Positions 1-9,883 of a stretch of 64,000 bases of DNA are shown piece after piece. The first letter of the stretch is position 1. Each line of letters starts with the position of its first letter. Under the pieces are notes generated by a model. The model saw only the letters and a list, made by a program, of their open reading frames with translations. It made no database searches and was not told where the DNA came from. Source of the DNA: Betaproteobacteria bacterium (GTDB taxonomy: Bacteria > Pseudomonadota > Gammaproteobacteria > Burkholderiales > SG8-41); assembly GCA_021732605.1 (NCBI GenBank), contig JAKFUS010000041.1:1-64000 (forward strand), in the 5' to 3' direction. Position numbers and translations under genes: made by a program.

Positions 1-172
1 GCGCCGCAGCCGCATAAAAACCGATCTGGAAGCGCGCGGTTTCGGTGACGGCGAGTTCGCGGATGAACAGACTGGCGCCGAGCAGCACGGCCAGCGTCAA
101 CAGGGCGGTGGCCGGAACACGGGTGCGGATGGCTTCGAGGGCTGTGTATTTGCCGATGGTTGCGATGTGCAC
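1..172 (-). CDS. Partial membrane protein N-terminus (ABC-2 permease-like), runs off window start
   Basis: Reverse-complement reads VHIATIGKYTALEAIRTRVPATALLTLAVLLGASLFIRELAVTETARFQIGFYAA with GTG start at 172 and no stop to the window edge. Confidence 0.5.
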   Translation of the reverse strand, partial: MHIATIGKYTALEAIRTRVPATALLTLAVLLGASLFIRELAVTETARFQIGFYAAAA

Positions 173-213
173 GGGCAGGACCGTTCTTTTCAACAGAAGA
201 AACAGTATAGCCA

Positions 214-1938
214 ATGACGATGTCTGACGAACCGCGTAATTCAGTCGACCAGCCGGGCGGCACGTCGGCGGCATCAGCGCCGCCCCGGTATCAGCATGCG
301 CTGCTCGCAGGCATGCTGCTGACGCTGCACGGGGCGGTTGCCTGGGAACCGAACGAGTTGTGGGCGCGCGGTTTGTTGCTGGCGCATTTCGGCTTGTTCC
401 TGATCTGGCAGCCGGTATGGCGGGGTGAGCGGCAGATTCCCTTGACGCGCGCGCTGATGGTGCTCTGTCTGGGCGCATTTTTTGCCGTTTCCGGCAACTG
501 GTGGCTGATCGCAACCTGGATGGCGGTGCTGTTCGGCCTGATCGGCGGTGGTGTGCCGGGAACGGTGGGCCGCAGCGACCGCTTCGTGGCGATCCTGGCC
601 GCAGTCTATCTGGTGACAGTCCTGCTGATGTGGGTGGTGCCGCAGTTGTTCATCGCCTACGCCTTGGTTCCCGGGATCAGCGGCTTTGTCCGTTACGGAT
701 TGCCCTTGCTGCTGCTGGTGATCCTGGCGATTCCCAAGGGTGAGCGCCAGTCGGGCACTCCGGTGATCGTCGATCTGTTTTACAGCGTGGTGCTGTTCCT
801 GCTGGTAGTTGCACTGGTGCTGGGCAGCTTTGTCATCCAGGAGGTGTCGCACGGCCAGTACCTGCTGGGACTGGCGCAGGCGCTGATGGTCATCGCGCTG
901 CTGCTGGTGGGTTTGTCGTGGCTGTGGAATCCGCGCGGCGGTTTTGGCGGCATCGGCACTTTGCTGTCGCGCTACCTGCTCGGTTTGGGATTACCCTTCG
1001 AGCAACGCATGCGGCGGCTCGCCGATCTGGCACAGACGGAAACCCGGCCTGAGCATTTTTTGCGCGATGCGCTGACCTACATGCTGGAACTGCCCTGGGT
1101 CACCGGCTTCGGCTGGACCTCGGCATGGTCTTCCGGCACGGTTGGCAAGGAGGCCTTGCATGACGAGCAATACGAAACCGAAAGCCTCCGCATCACCGTA
1201 TATGCGCCCCGGCCGTTTTCACCCGCGGTACTGCTGCACCTGAAGCTGCTGATGCAGATGGTGGGCCACTTTTACGAAGCACAGCGCCGGGAACAATTGC
1301 GCCGGCAGTCGGCCTATACCCAGGCGATCTACGAAACCGGCGCACGATTGACGCATGATGTCAAAAATCTGCTGCAATCGCTGCGCTCAATCTGCGCGGC
1401 AGCGGAAATGCGCGGGGTCGATGACGATACGGCATTTCGCGCGCTGGTGCAGCGGCAGCTGCCTCAGATTGCGCAGCGCCTGGGCAGTACGCTCGACAAG
1501 CTCAAATCGCCGGCGACGAGCGTGGCGAGTGAAGTGGATGCGCTGATCTGGTGGCAGGGTTTGCAGGCCCGTTACGGCGGACGCGGGATCCACTTTTCTG
1601 AACCAGGTGCGCTGAATGACATGCGTCTGCCGGCGGAGCTGTTCGACAGCACGGTCGTAACACTGATCGAAAACGCCCTCTACAAAACCGCCCAGGACGC
1701 TGCGCTGAAAGTCACGGTGACACTGTTGGCCGGTCCGCGATTGCGCGTTTGTGATACCGGGTTGCCAGTGCCGCCGCCCATCGTTGACCAAATCCTGGCG
1801 ATGCCTGTCGAGTCAGACAGTGGTCTCGGCGTGGGGTTGTTCCAGGCCGCAAAGTTTGCCGAGCAATCCGGCTATGCGCTGGCGCTGGCAGACAACCGGC
1901 CAGGATGTGTGTGTTTTGAGCTGACGCGTCGCGGCTAA
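214..1938 (+). CDS. Membrane sensor histidine kinase (PrsK-like architecture)
   Basis: N-terminal multi-TM region, H-box LTHDVKNLLQSL, N-box IENALYK, G-box SGLGVGLFQA. Confidence 0.85.
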   Translation: MTMSDEPRNSVDQPGGTSAASAPPRYQHALLAGMLLTLHGAVAWEPNELWARGLLLAHFGLFLIWQPVWRGERQIPLTRALMVLCLGAFFAVSGNWWLIATWMAVLFGLIGGGVPGTVGRSDRFVAILAAVYLVTVLLMWVVPQLFIAYALVPGISGFVRYGLPLLLLVILAIPKGERQSGTPVIVDLFYSVVLFLLVVALVLGSFVIQEVSHGQYLLGLAQALMVIALLLVGLSWLWNPRGGFGGIGTLLSRYLLGLGLPFEQRMRRLADLAQTETRPEHFLRDALTYMLELPWVTGFGWTSAWSSGTVGKEALHDEQYETESLRITVYAPRPFSPAVLLHLKLLMQMVGHFYEAQRREQLRRQSAYTQAIYETGARLTHDVKNLLQSLRSICAAAEMRGVDDDTAFRALVQRQLPQIAQRLGSTLDKLKSPATSVASEVDALIWWQGLQARYGGRGIHFSEPGALNDMRLPAELFDSTVVTLIENALYKTAQDAALKVTVTLLAGPRLRVCDTGLPVPPPIVDQILAMPVESDSGLGVGLFQAAKFAEQSGYALALADNRPGCVCFELTRRG

Positions 1939-1945
1939 GCGAGGG

Positions 1946-2686
1946 CTAAGGGAGCTTGCCGGCGGATACCATGCGGTTGAACAGCGTGTAGCGTGACAGC
2001 CAGATGACGATGTCGTCGAACTCGCTGGTGGCCGGTCCGCCGCTGATCGGGGGACGGTAGACGACATCGGCATCGGCGCCGTAATTGTCCTGCTCGTCGG
2101 CGCTGGCAGAAGCCGTGTTCGCGACGTTGGTCAAAAAATTGATTGCACCGGCCCCGTTTTTGCCGTGCGAGATTACGGCGAAAACAGCCGTGGTGCTGAG
2201 CGTTGTTGTGCAGGCCTGGGTGGTGCAAATCCGCACGTTGGTTCCAGCGGAGGACAACGCAAACGGCGCGGCAGGGCTGCGTTGCGCATAGACCGCGTTC
2301 ACCACATAGGTGTAGCGATTGCCCCACAAGTCCGAATTGCCCAGCCCCAGGTCCGTATAGGGCAATCGACCGGCGGCGATGCCGCCGGCGATGGTGGAGC
2401 AGACTCCTGTGGCGACAGTGACATTTTCTGCGCCATTGGTATCGGTATCGGGGCAGGGCAGGTTGCCGTTGGCGACGGCGTAACCGATCAGTGCCTCGCG
2501 TATTTCATTCAGGGTTTTTTCGGTGTCGCTGATCTGCTTTTGTTCGACCTGGGTGGTGAGCGGCACCAGGACGCTGCCGAGCAGCAGCACGATGATGAAC
2601 AGCACCACTGCGACTTCAATCAGTGAAAATCCATGTTCGGTTCCGGCGGCCGCGTTTCTACTGCAGTGGTTATGCATGGTGATCAT
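1946..2686 (-). CDS. Type IV pilin/pseudopilin-like protein
   Basis: Prepilin signature EHGFSLIEVAVVLFIIVLLLGS; LPCPDTDTNG motif. Confidence 0.8.
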   Translation of the reverse strand: MITMHNHCSRNAAAGTEHGFSLIEVAVVLFIIVLLLGSVLVPLTTQVEQKQISDTEKTLNEIREALIGYAVANGNLPCPDTDTNGAENVTVATGVCSTIAGGIAAGRLPYTDLGLGNSDLWGNRYTYVVNAVYAQRSPAAPFALSSAGTNVRICTTQACTTTLSTTAVFAVISHGKNGAGAINFLTNVANTASASADEQDNYGADADVVYRPPISGGPATSEFDDIVIWLSRYTLFNRMVSAGKLP

Positions 2687-4173
2687 TGATAGAGCAGGAA
2701 GTCGCTGAAAGAGTTCGAAATGGTCTGTTGCTCGTAGGTGTTCGAGGTTGCCGTGTTGTTGTTGGTGCCTTCAAGATAATTGGTGGCATCCTGCTTGTTG
2801 GCCGTGGTGGTGCGCAGCTGGTTGTTGCCGGCAGCGTAGTTTGCAACCGAAAGTCGTTTGCCGGCCACGACGACGACGACCCGCTTGTCAGCGGTAGCGG
2901 AAGGCGGATTGACGGTCAGGCAACTGCCGCAACCACTGCTGGCGGGGATGGCGGCAGTAAACGGGATCAGTGTGGCATTAACTGCCGGCGCGTAAGCGGC
3001 GGCGACCCCGTAAAAGACCATTTCTTTCCAGTTGGTCCACCAGGTGCCTTGCGTGATGCCGGATCCGACTGGCCAGGTGCTCGACATGCAAAGTGCGGGC
3101 AGCAGTGCGCAGACCGTTGTGGCGACAGCACCGCCGATTCCCAGCACTGTGGCGCCCATGTTATCCGGCAAGCGGCCAAAACGTTCACCGTTGTTGTCGC
3201 TGTAGGGGGATGTCACATCCGTCACTGGCGCCGCCCACGGGTAGCGGCCGTTGTTGGCACTCGCGTATGCGGTGAGGGAGTTGAGGGCTTCCTTGGCAAC
3301 CCTGCGCTGCAATACCGGCATCAGATCCTGATAGGTGATGGCGATCAAACGGTCGTTCACGATCAGATTGCCGGTGGCGTCCTGGATGACACCATTGATG
3401 AAACCGTCACTGTTGCTGCCGTCGGTAAATCCGGAGTTGTCCTCGATGCTGGTCATGACATCGAGGTAATTGACCGGGTTGCATTTCGGGGTATTCGTCA
3501 GCGGGCTGCTGGTGCAGACCCCGGCCGCTGTGCAACTACCGCCGGTGCAACTGCGGTCCTGGGGGGCACCGGCCCCCTGTCTCTGCAGTACGGCGCCGGG
3601 CGCAAATACTACGGCAATGACGCCGCTGGGGGTGTACGCGTCGGGATTGGATCCGTCATGGATCACCGTGCCAGCATTGTTGCGGACCGTAATCGTGCCG
3701 CGGGAATCGCTGTTGAGACAGCCGGCATCGCCGGGGGCGGCGCAGGCAGTGCGGCCATTGTTCTTGAAGTTGTCGGAAACCGCGTACCACAATCGCTCGC
3801 CGTCACCGTCACGCAGGTCGGCAAGGCCCAGTGTTTTCCACGGCAGTCGCCCAATCCTCAGGGCCTGGGTGTTGCAGTTGGGAGTGCCTGGAGCGCCGTT
3901 GTCATTGGTATCCGGGCATGGCAGGTCTCCCGGACGTTCACCACCGGCTAGGTCGCTGACTCCGGCGGCGTATCCGATCAGGGCGGCCTTGGCCTGAGCC
4001 AGCGCGGCGGCCGTGATTTTGTCTCTTTCAACGGTGGAGCGGGTCGGGCTGACCAAAGAGTAGATCGTCGCGCTGAGCCCGATGACCAGAATGACCAGCA
4101 GGGCGAGCAGGGCCTGCCCGCGCTGATTGTCAAAATGATCATTTGAATACAATAACCTGGCGGTATTCGACAT
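2683..4173 (-). CDS. Large atypical pseudopilin-like protein
   Basis: RGQALLALLVILVIGLSATIYSL hydrophobic N-terminus; LPCPDTNDNG and GRLPWKTLGL motifs shared with the adjacent pilin. Confidence 0.7.
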   Translation of the reverse strand: MSNTARLLYSNDHFDNQRGQALLALLVILVIGLSATIYSLVSPTRSTVERDKITAAALAQAKAALIGYAAGVSDLAGGERPGDLPCPDTNDNGAPGTPNCNTQALRIGRLPWKTLGLADLRDGDGERLWYAVSDNFKNNGRTACAAPGDAGCLNSDSRGTITVRNNAGTVIHDGSNPDAYTPSGVIAVVFAPGAVLQRQGAGAPQDRSCTGGSCTAAGVCTSSPLTNTPKCNPVNYLDVMTSIEDNSGFTDGSNSDGFINGVIQDATGNLIVNDRLIAITYQDLMPVLQRRVAKEALNSLTAYASANNGRYPWAAPVTDVTSPYSDNNGERFGRLPDNMGATVLGIGGAVATTVCALLPALCMSSTWPVGSGITQGTWWTNWKEMVFYGVAAAYAPAVNATLIPFTAAIPASSGCGSCLTVNPPSATADKRVVVVVAGKRLSVANYAAGNNQLRTTTANKQDATNYLEGTNNNTATSNTYEQQTISNSFSDFLLYQ

Positions 4174-4180
4174 GACGAAG

Positions 4181-4705
4181 TTATGGTTTCGGAGCTGCTT
4201 GCCGATTCGCTTCCGGATCCGATGTCTTGTTGGTGTTTTGCGGGTCTGGTGCTTGCGCTTGTTTGGCGGAGGCCTTGTCCGTTGTTTCCGTGGCCCCCTG
4301 TTTGGGTGCTGTTACCTTGCGTTGAGCAAAAGATTCATCAACCTTGCCGGTGAACAGCGTCGCGCTTTGCCCCACTTTGAGCTGTACTGCCGCCGCCTGC
4401 AGGGTGATTTGCCCGTCGCGTCCCACCCTGCCAACGATCGACTGTTTGTTGAGCAGCCCCGTTTCTGACAGCGCCTCATCATTGACCCACACCGTGGTTT
4501 TGCCGTCACTGCGTCGGACGATGCCGTTGTAGGTGACGGTTTCCGGTATCGGTTCGTCACGCGCCTGTGAAGCAACGGCTTTTTGCTGGCGCAGCGTATC
4601 GAGTTGCGCACGCTGCTCAGGGGTAAAAAAAATTCTTCCGGGAAGTTCAGCTGCCTGCGCAAGCTGCACCGTCAAAGCAAACGCAACTAGTGCCAGCAAT
4701 TTCAT
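4181..4705 (-). CDS. Secreted MshK-like pilus biogenesis protein
   Basis: Signal peptide; position in MSHA-like cluster; TVTYNGIVRRSDGKTTVWVNDE resembles PilP/MshK small periplasmic proteins. Confidence 0.55.
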   Translation of the reverse strand: MKLLALVAFALTVQLAQAAELPGRIFFTPEQRAQLDTLRQQKAVASQARDEPIPETVTYNGIVRRSDGKTTVWVNDEALSETGLLNKQSIVGRVGRDGQITLQAAAVQLKVGQSATLFTGKVDESFAQRKVTAPKQGATETTDKASAKQAQAPDPQNTNKTSDPEANRQAAPKP

Positions 4706-5313
4706 GGCCGAACTCCGGTGGTGACATCAGGCGTCGCGGTAATCCAGGTCAGCTGGCAGTTTGCCGTAATGTTGGGCTGGTAACGGATGGCGGCGGTGGT
4801 TTCGGTGCGGCGCATTGCGCATTGATCAACTTGAAAGAGGCCGTTATTTTGCGCGCGCAGGGCTTCAAAAAAGCGCAGCAGATCGAGTTCATGGAGCAGC
4901 CGGAATTCCAGTTTCATGACGGATTGGCGCAGGGCGAATTGTCCCGGGCTGAGTTCGGCGGCGTAGGCATAGGGTTGCTGCGCATCAATGCCGTAATTGA
5001 CGCCAAACAAATCGGTGCGTTCATTGGCTGCGCGCAGGGCATTCAGCCACTCGATGCGCTGTTCGTCACCGATGAAACCGGATTGCTGGAGTTGGCGGTA
5101 CTTTTCGGCGTATTGGGTGATGATGGATTCTTCTTCGCCGGAGCGCCGCATCCGGGATTGCGCGTCGCGAAGCAGGGTCTGCTGCTTGGTGAGGGCGGTC
5201 TGCGCTTGCTGGGCCAGCAGGTGCGTGTAATAAATGGCGCCGGCAGCCGCGGCCAGCATTGCGACCAGAAGGATCAGCGGCCCGCGCAGGGCTTTGAGTT
5301 CTCCGGCGTTCAT
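4702..5313 (-). CDS. PilO/MshJ-like inner-membrane protein
   Basis: Single N-terminal TM plus coiled coil; ATGA-type overlaps with neighbours; cluster position. Confidence 0.55.
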   Translation of the reverse strand: MNAGELKALRGPLILLVAMLAAAAGAIYYTHLLAQQAQTALTKQQTLLRDAQSRMRRSGEEESIITQYAEKYRQLQQSGFIGDEQRIEWLNALRAANERTDLFGVNYGIDAQQPYAYAAELSPGQFALRQSVMKLEFRLLHELDLLRFFEALRAQNNGLFQVDQCAMRRTETTAAIRYQPNITANCQLTWITATPDVTTGVRP

Positions 5314-6878
5314 GACGGCTGCTTAAGCACCAGCACCAGCTTGAACTCGGCGGCACCCGCCTGCGCCGGATTGTCCGAGGTGTTTCCCGACAGCGTGAGC
5401 GTCGGGCTTACATTGAGCGGCAACTGCACAACACGCACGGTCTCCACCGCCGGGTTACTGCGCAGGCGCTCGGCCAGCGCAGTGATCGAGTTGATGGCGA
5501 GACGGAAATCGCCCTTGAAATCCCTCACCTGCCCCGCGATCAGGCCGCTTTGTTTACGGACGGCCATGCCGGTCAGTGTTTGCGGGGGGGCTTTGGGGGC
5601 GCCTGCCGCCGCCGTGCCCGCATCGAACTCGGTGGTGCTGTGTTGCCAGTCAAGTTCGGTGAGGACGATTTCGGGGCTGGGTGCGAGGGCCTGACCGACC
5701 ACCTGAAAAAAACGTTCCGGGGTCGTGGCTGTAGTGCGCAGCTTTTCGGCGAGTTCAGTGGCTTTTTTGAGATTGTCGGCAGTGGTTGGTGACGAAGGAA
5801 ATTTTCCGGTGGCAGCCTGATATTCGGCGTTGACCTGTGCAGTTCTTTGCGTGGCCGCTGCAGTTTCATTGTCGATCGAGAACTGATGCCACAGATTGAA
5901 GCCGGCCCAGGCGATGCCAATAAGCGCTGCGACAGCGCTGGCCGCAAACAGCTGCTGGCGGGTTTGATAATGTTTGTAGCCCGAGGTGACCGCGGGGGAC
6001 GCCAGGTTGTTGCCGGGAATTCTTGCGCCGAGTAGTTGCAGATAAATCGCGGCCGGCGAGGTTTCGATCAATATCGGGTCGAGCTTGAGGAGCGCAGCTA
6101 TATCACCTCGTCCGAGCCGGGTGCAGTTCAGGCTGGGATTATCAGCGCCGATGAGTTTGGTGGTTTCACCGAGCCGTTCTGCATGGTCCAGCAACACGAC
6201 GGAAACTGGTTCATCGAGTGTGGCGGCGCGCAATGCGTGCAGATAGAGCCGGGTATTGGATATTTCATCAACAATGGCGCGGCTCTGGAGCCCTGCCGTG
6301 GCATCGCTGCGGCTTAACCGGCTCAGCCGAAACGCGCCTTCGCGGAAAAAAGTCAGACGGATGCCGGCTGGATGAGCGGCTACCAGCAGCAGGTTATCGG
6401 ATTTTGTATCCAGAGCGTCAACCAGACCGGACATGACCATCGGCAGCAGGTAAATGCCGCCGACAGGCAGGCCGGTTTCCACCAGCACCGCCAGCCAGGG
6501 GGCGACAACTTCCGGATTGGTCAGTGCCGAAAACAGGAAGCGGTCATCACGGCGCTTGACGCCGTCCCGTCCGATCAGCGAGGCCGCGCAGTAAGGTGAC
6601 GAGCGGTAATACTGGCGCAGTTTGCGCTCGACCATCTGGTCGCGGTCGGATCCCGACGCGTGCGGCAGGGTTTCGAAGCGGTAATCCTCTTCGATGGCAT
6701 CGACGATCATGAATGCCGGCGTTCCTGCGGAGGCCGCGGCGTAGTCGCGGAAACCGGTGAGGCCGGTTTCGTCGTTGGCGAAAATCTCGACGTCGTGCAG
6801 TCGCCCGCTTTTCCAGCGCGCCGCGGTTGCACCGTTCACCGAGATGCAGAGCAGGAGTTTATTGGCCATGATGGTCAA
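5310..6878 (-). CDS. PilM/PilN-like fused (MshI/GspL-like) protein
   Basis: ~300-aa cytoplasmic N-terminal part, one TM (LFAASAVAALIGIAWAGF), periplasmic coiled coil; between PilO-like and GspF-like genes. Confidence 0.55.
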   Translation of the reverse strand: MTIMANKLLLCISVNGATAARWKSGRLHDVEIFANDETGLTGFRDYAAASAGTPAFMIVDAIEEDYRFETLPHASGSDRDQMVERKLRQYYRSSPYCAASLIGRDGVKRRDDRFLFSALTNPEVVAPWLAVLVETGLPVGGIYLLPMVMSGLVDALDTKSDNLLLVAAHPAGIRLTFFREGAFRLSRLSRSDATAGLQSRAIVDEISNTRLYLHALRAATLDEPVSVVLLDHAERLGETTKLIGADNPSLNCTRLGRGDIAALLKLDPILIETSPAAIYLQLLGARIPGNNLASPAVTSGYKHYQTRQQLFAASAVAALIGIAWAGFNLWHQFSIDNETAAATQRTAQVNAEYQAATGKFPSSPTTADNLKKATELAEKLRTTATTPERFFQVVGQALAPSPEIVLTELDWQHSTTEFDAGTAAAGAPKAPPQTLTGMAVRKQSGLIAGQVRDFKGDFRLAINSITALAERLRSNPAVETVRVVQLPLNVSPTLTLSGNTSDNPAQAGAAEFKLVLVLKQPS

Positions 6879-6884
6879 CAGGCC

Positions 6885-8096
6885 CTAGAATTTCAGCTTG
6901 CCGAGAATATCATAGACGGGACCGAGCACCGCCCAGATCACGAAGGCGATCATCCCGCCGAGAATCAGCGTCAGCGCCGGGCCGAGCATTTTCATGCCCT
7001 TGTCCACAGCATCCTTGACGTCCCGGTTGTAGAAATAAGTGACGTTGGCGAGGGCCACGTCGAGCCCGCCGGTGGCTTCGCCGACCCGCAGCATGCGGAT
7101 CACCAGTGGCGGAAACAGTCCCAGGTTATTGAAAGATTCCGTCATGCCGTCGCCGGCGGCGATCTGTTGCACGGCGCGGTTGAGGCCATCGGCGACGACA
7201 CGATTGCCGACCACTTCTTCGCTGATGCGGATGGCGTCAAGCACGGTGATCCCGGAGCGGTACATCAGGCCGAACACATTGGCGAACCGCGAGAGGATGA
7301 TTTTCTGGATGATCGGACCAACGATGGGCAGGCGCAGTTTGGCGTAGTCCCACAGATAGGCTGCTTTGCTCGAGCGTCGGACGGTCACCATCAGTGTGAT
7401 CACGGCGATCACCGGCAGCAGCACGATGGGCAGCCAGAAATCCTTGGCGACACCTGATACAGCCAGCAGTGCCCGGGTCTGAACCGGCAGCGCCATGCCC
7501 ATGGATTTGAACAGCTGCGCGATCTGGGGTACCAGAAAGATCAGCAACGCCGCCATCACCCCGAGCACCACCACCAGCGTCAGCGCCGGATACATCAGCA
7601 GCCGCCGGGTCTGCGAAATCAATTCATCCTGCCAGCGGATGGTATCGGCGAGGTTTTTGAAGATTTCGGGCAACTGGCCGGACTGTTCGCCGGCGCGGAT
7701 CAGGCTGATGAACACGCGATCAAAGACGTCGGTATGCGTCGCCATGCACTGCGAGAGTACATTGCCGGCCTCCATGTCCTCGGTCATGATGGTCAGCACT
7801 TCGCGGAAACGCGCCGAATCGCTGGTGTCGCGCATGTCGCGCAGGCCGTCGATGATCGGGATGCCGGAGCGGATCATCTGCTCCATGTCAAAGCAGAAGT
7901 TGACCAGATCCTGCCGGGTAACGGCGCCGCCCGCGGCCAGCGTGGTCGAAGTCTGCCGGTCCACCTGTTTGCAGGTGATCAGGTCCAGCCCCATCCGGCG
8001 CAACCGCAGTTCAAGATCGACTTCGTTGACCGCGTCGAGTCCGCCCCGGGCGGGCTGGCCGGTTTTGTCGATCGCCTTGTATTGGAAGGAGGGCAC
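6885..8096 (-). CDS. Type II secretion/type IV pilus inner-membrane platform protein (GspF/PilC/MshG family)
   Basis: MPSFQYKAIDKTGQ N-terminus, two repeated F domains, C-terminal TM. Confidence 0.9.
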   Translation of the reverse strand: MPSFQYKAIDKTGQPARGGLDAVNEVDLELRLRRMGLDLITCKQVDRQTSTTLAAGGAVTRQDLVNFCFDMEQMIRSGIPIIDGLRDMRDTSDSARFREVLTIMTEDMEAGNVLSQCMATHTDVFDRVFISLIRAGEQSGQLPEIFKNLADTIRWQDELISQTRRLLMYPALTLVVVLGVMAALLIFLVPQIAQLFKSMGMALPVQTRALLAVSGVAKDFWLPIVLLPVIAVITLMVTVRRSSKAAYLWDYAKLRLPIVGPIIQKIILSRFANVFGLMYRSGITVLDAIRISEEVVGNRVVADGLNRAVQQIAAGDGMTESFNNLGLFPPLVIRMLRVGEATGGLDVALANVTYFYNRDVKDAVDKGMKMLGPALTLILGGMIAFVIWAVLGPVYDILGKLKF

Positions 8097-8155
8097 GGAT
8101 CAGCTAGTCAGGTGCAATGATGCGTGCGTGGCAGGTGTGTGGAAAGAGCGGGCCA

Positions 8156-9862
8156 TCACTGGCGCAGTCTTCCCGTGAGGTCGACGGAGCGTGCGACTTC
8201 GGCGAGACTGGTGGTGCCGGCAATCACGCGGCCGATGCCTTCTTCGGCGAGTGAGCGGAAACCCTTGGAGACGGCTTCGGCGCGCAGTTCCTTGGCGGTG
8301 GCCCGGCGCGCCACCAGTTCATCCAGGTCGCCGTCCATCACCAGCAGTTCCATGATCGGGGTGCGGCCGCGGTAGCCCTTGTTCGAGCAGTGTTTGCAGC
8401 CCACCGGGCGGTAGAGGAAGGAAGCCGAATCCGCCGCTACGCCGAGCAGGGCGCGTTCTTCCTGCGATGGCGCGTAGGCTTCCTTGCAGTGAGTGCAGAG
8501 CAGGCGCACCAGGCGCTGCGCAATGATGCCGATGATGTTGCCGGCCATGATGTCCGGTTGTATGCCGATGTCGAGCAGCCGCGGAAAGGCGCCCAGCGCC
8601 GAGTTGGTATGCAGCGTGGTGAACACCTGGTGGCCTGTCATGGCGGCGCGGAAGGCCATTTCCGCCGTCTCCTTGTCGCGCACCTCGCCGACCAGGATGA
8701 TGTCCGGATCCTGGCGCATGATCGAACGGATGCCGTTGGCGAAATCCATGCGCGCCACTTCATTGACTGACGTCTGGCGCATCAGGGTCAGCGGGTATTC
8801 GACCGGATCTTCCAGGGTCATGATGTTGACGGTCTCATCATTGACCTGGGCCAGCAGCGAATACAGCGTGGTCGTTTTGCCGCTGCCGGTGGGGCCGGTG
8901 ACGACGAGAATGCCTTCCGGCCGCGCCAGCATGATTTCCAGCTTGGTCATGGTTTCAGCGGGCAGGTTCATGCGGTCCAGATTGACGATGGATTTTTCGC
9001 GGTCCAGCACGCGCAGCACGATGTTCTCGCCGTAAATTGTCGGCTGGGTGGAGACGCGGAAATCGATCGGCCGGCCGTTCAAGGTCAGTGACAACCGTCC
9101 GTCCTGCGGTGCGCGGGTTTCCGCGATGTTCATGTCGCTGACCACCTTCACCCGCACCGTAATGCCGGGCATGTAGGTCTTATGCAGGCTGCGCACGGTT
9201 TCCAGCACGCCGTCGATGCGGTAGCGGATGCGCATGAATGCGTATTCCGGCTCGAAGTGGATGTCGGAGGCGCCGCGTTTGACGGCATCGACCAGGATGG
9301 CGTTGACCAGCCGCACCATCGGCTGGGTGTACTCGTCGCCGCCGGCCTGCAGGCTTTCGTAGTCGATTTCGCCGGTTTCGATTTCGGTCAGGATGCCATC
9401 GACCGACAGTTCATGACCGTAGAACAGGTCGATGTAGTCGCCGAGTTGTGCTTCGGCGGCAAGCTGCGCCTTGAGTTCAACCTGCGGGCCGAGCAGTGCG
9501 CGCAACTGGTCGAGTGCGACGACGTTGAAAATCTCCGTCGTGGCGATGGTCAGCACCTGGTCGGCGGGATCGTAGGCGATCGGCAGCACGTGGTTGCGGC
9601 GCGCGAAATCCTCGGGCACCAGGCTCAACGCTTCCGCGTCGGCGACAACCTGGGCGAGATCGATTGATTCCTGGCCGACGGTCCGCGCCATGATGTCGCG
9701 GATTGCGGTTTCGGTGACGAAGCCGAGCCTGACCAGCAGGCGGCCGAGGGGGATGTTGCTGTTGCGCTGCTCGGCGAGCACGATCGCAAGCTGATCCTTG
9801 GTGATCAGCCCCTGCTGTACCAGCAGTTCACCCAGCCGTAGTTTCTTCCGTTGTTCGGACAT
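8156..9862 (-). CDS. Assembly ATPase (GspE/PilB/MshE family)
   Basis: MshEN-type N-terminus (LGELLVQQGLITKDQL), Walker A GPTGSGKTTTLY, RQDPDIILVGEVRDKETAEMAFRAAMTGH. Confidence 0.93.
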   Translation of the reverse strand: MSEQRKKLRLGELLVQQGLITKDQLAIVLAEQRNSNIPLGRLLVRLGFVTETAIRDIMARTVGQESIDLAQVVADAEALSLVPEDFARRNHVLPIAYDPADQVLTIATTEIFNVVALDQLRALLGPQVELKAQLAAEAQLGDYIDLFYGHELSVDGILTEIETGEIDYESLQAGGDEYTQPMVRLVNAILVDAVKRGASDIHFEPEYAFMRIRYRIDGVLETVRSLHKTYMPGITVRVKVVSDMNIAETRAPQDGRLSLTLNGRPIDFRVSTQPTIYGENIVLRVLDREKSIVNLDRMNLPAETMTKLEIMLARPEGILVVTGPTGSGKTTTLYSLLAQVNDETVNIMTLEDPVEYPLTLMRQTSVNEVARMDFANGIRSIMRQDPDIILVGEVRDKETAEMAFRAAMTGHQVFTTLHTNSALGAFPRLLDIGIQPDIMAGNIIGIIAQRLVRLLCTHCKEAYAPSQEERALLGVAADSASFLYRPVGCKHCSNKGYRGRTPIMELLVMDGDLDELVARRATAKELRAEAVSKGFRSLAEEGIGRVIAGTTSLAEVARSVDLTGRLRQ

Positions 9863-9883
9863 GGTAGCTCGCGCCCGGGCCCG

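Noticed and set aside
2686-3951. 421-aa plus-strand ORF
   Set aside because: Antisense to the large pseudopilin gene; composition is low-complexity antisense-frame type, no family resemblance
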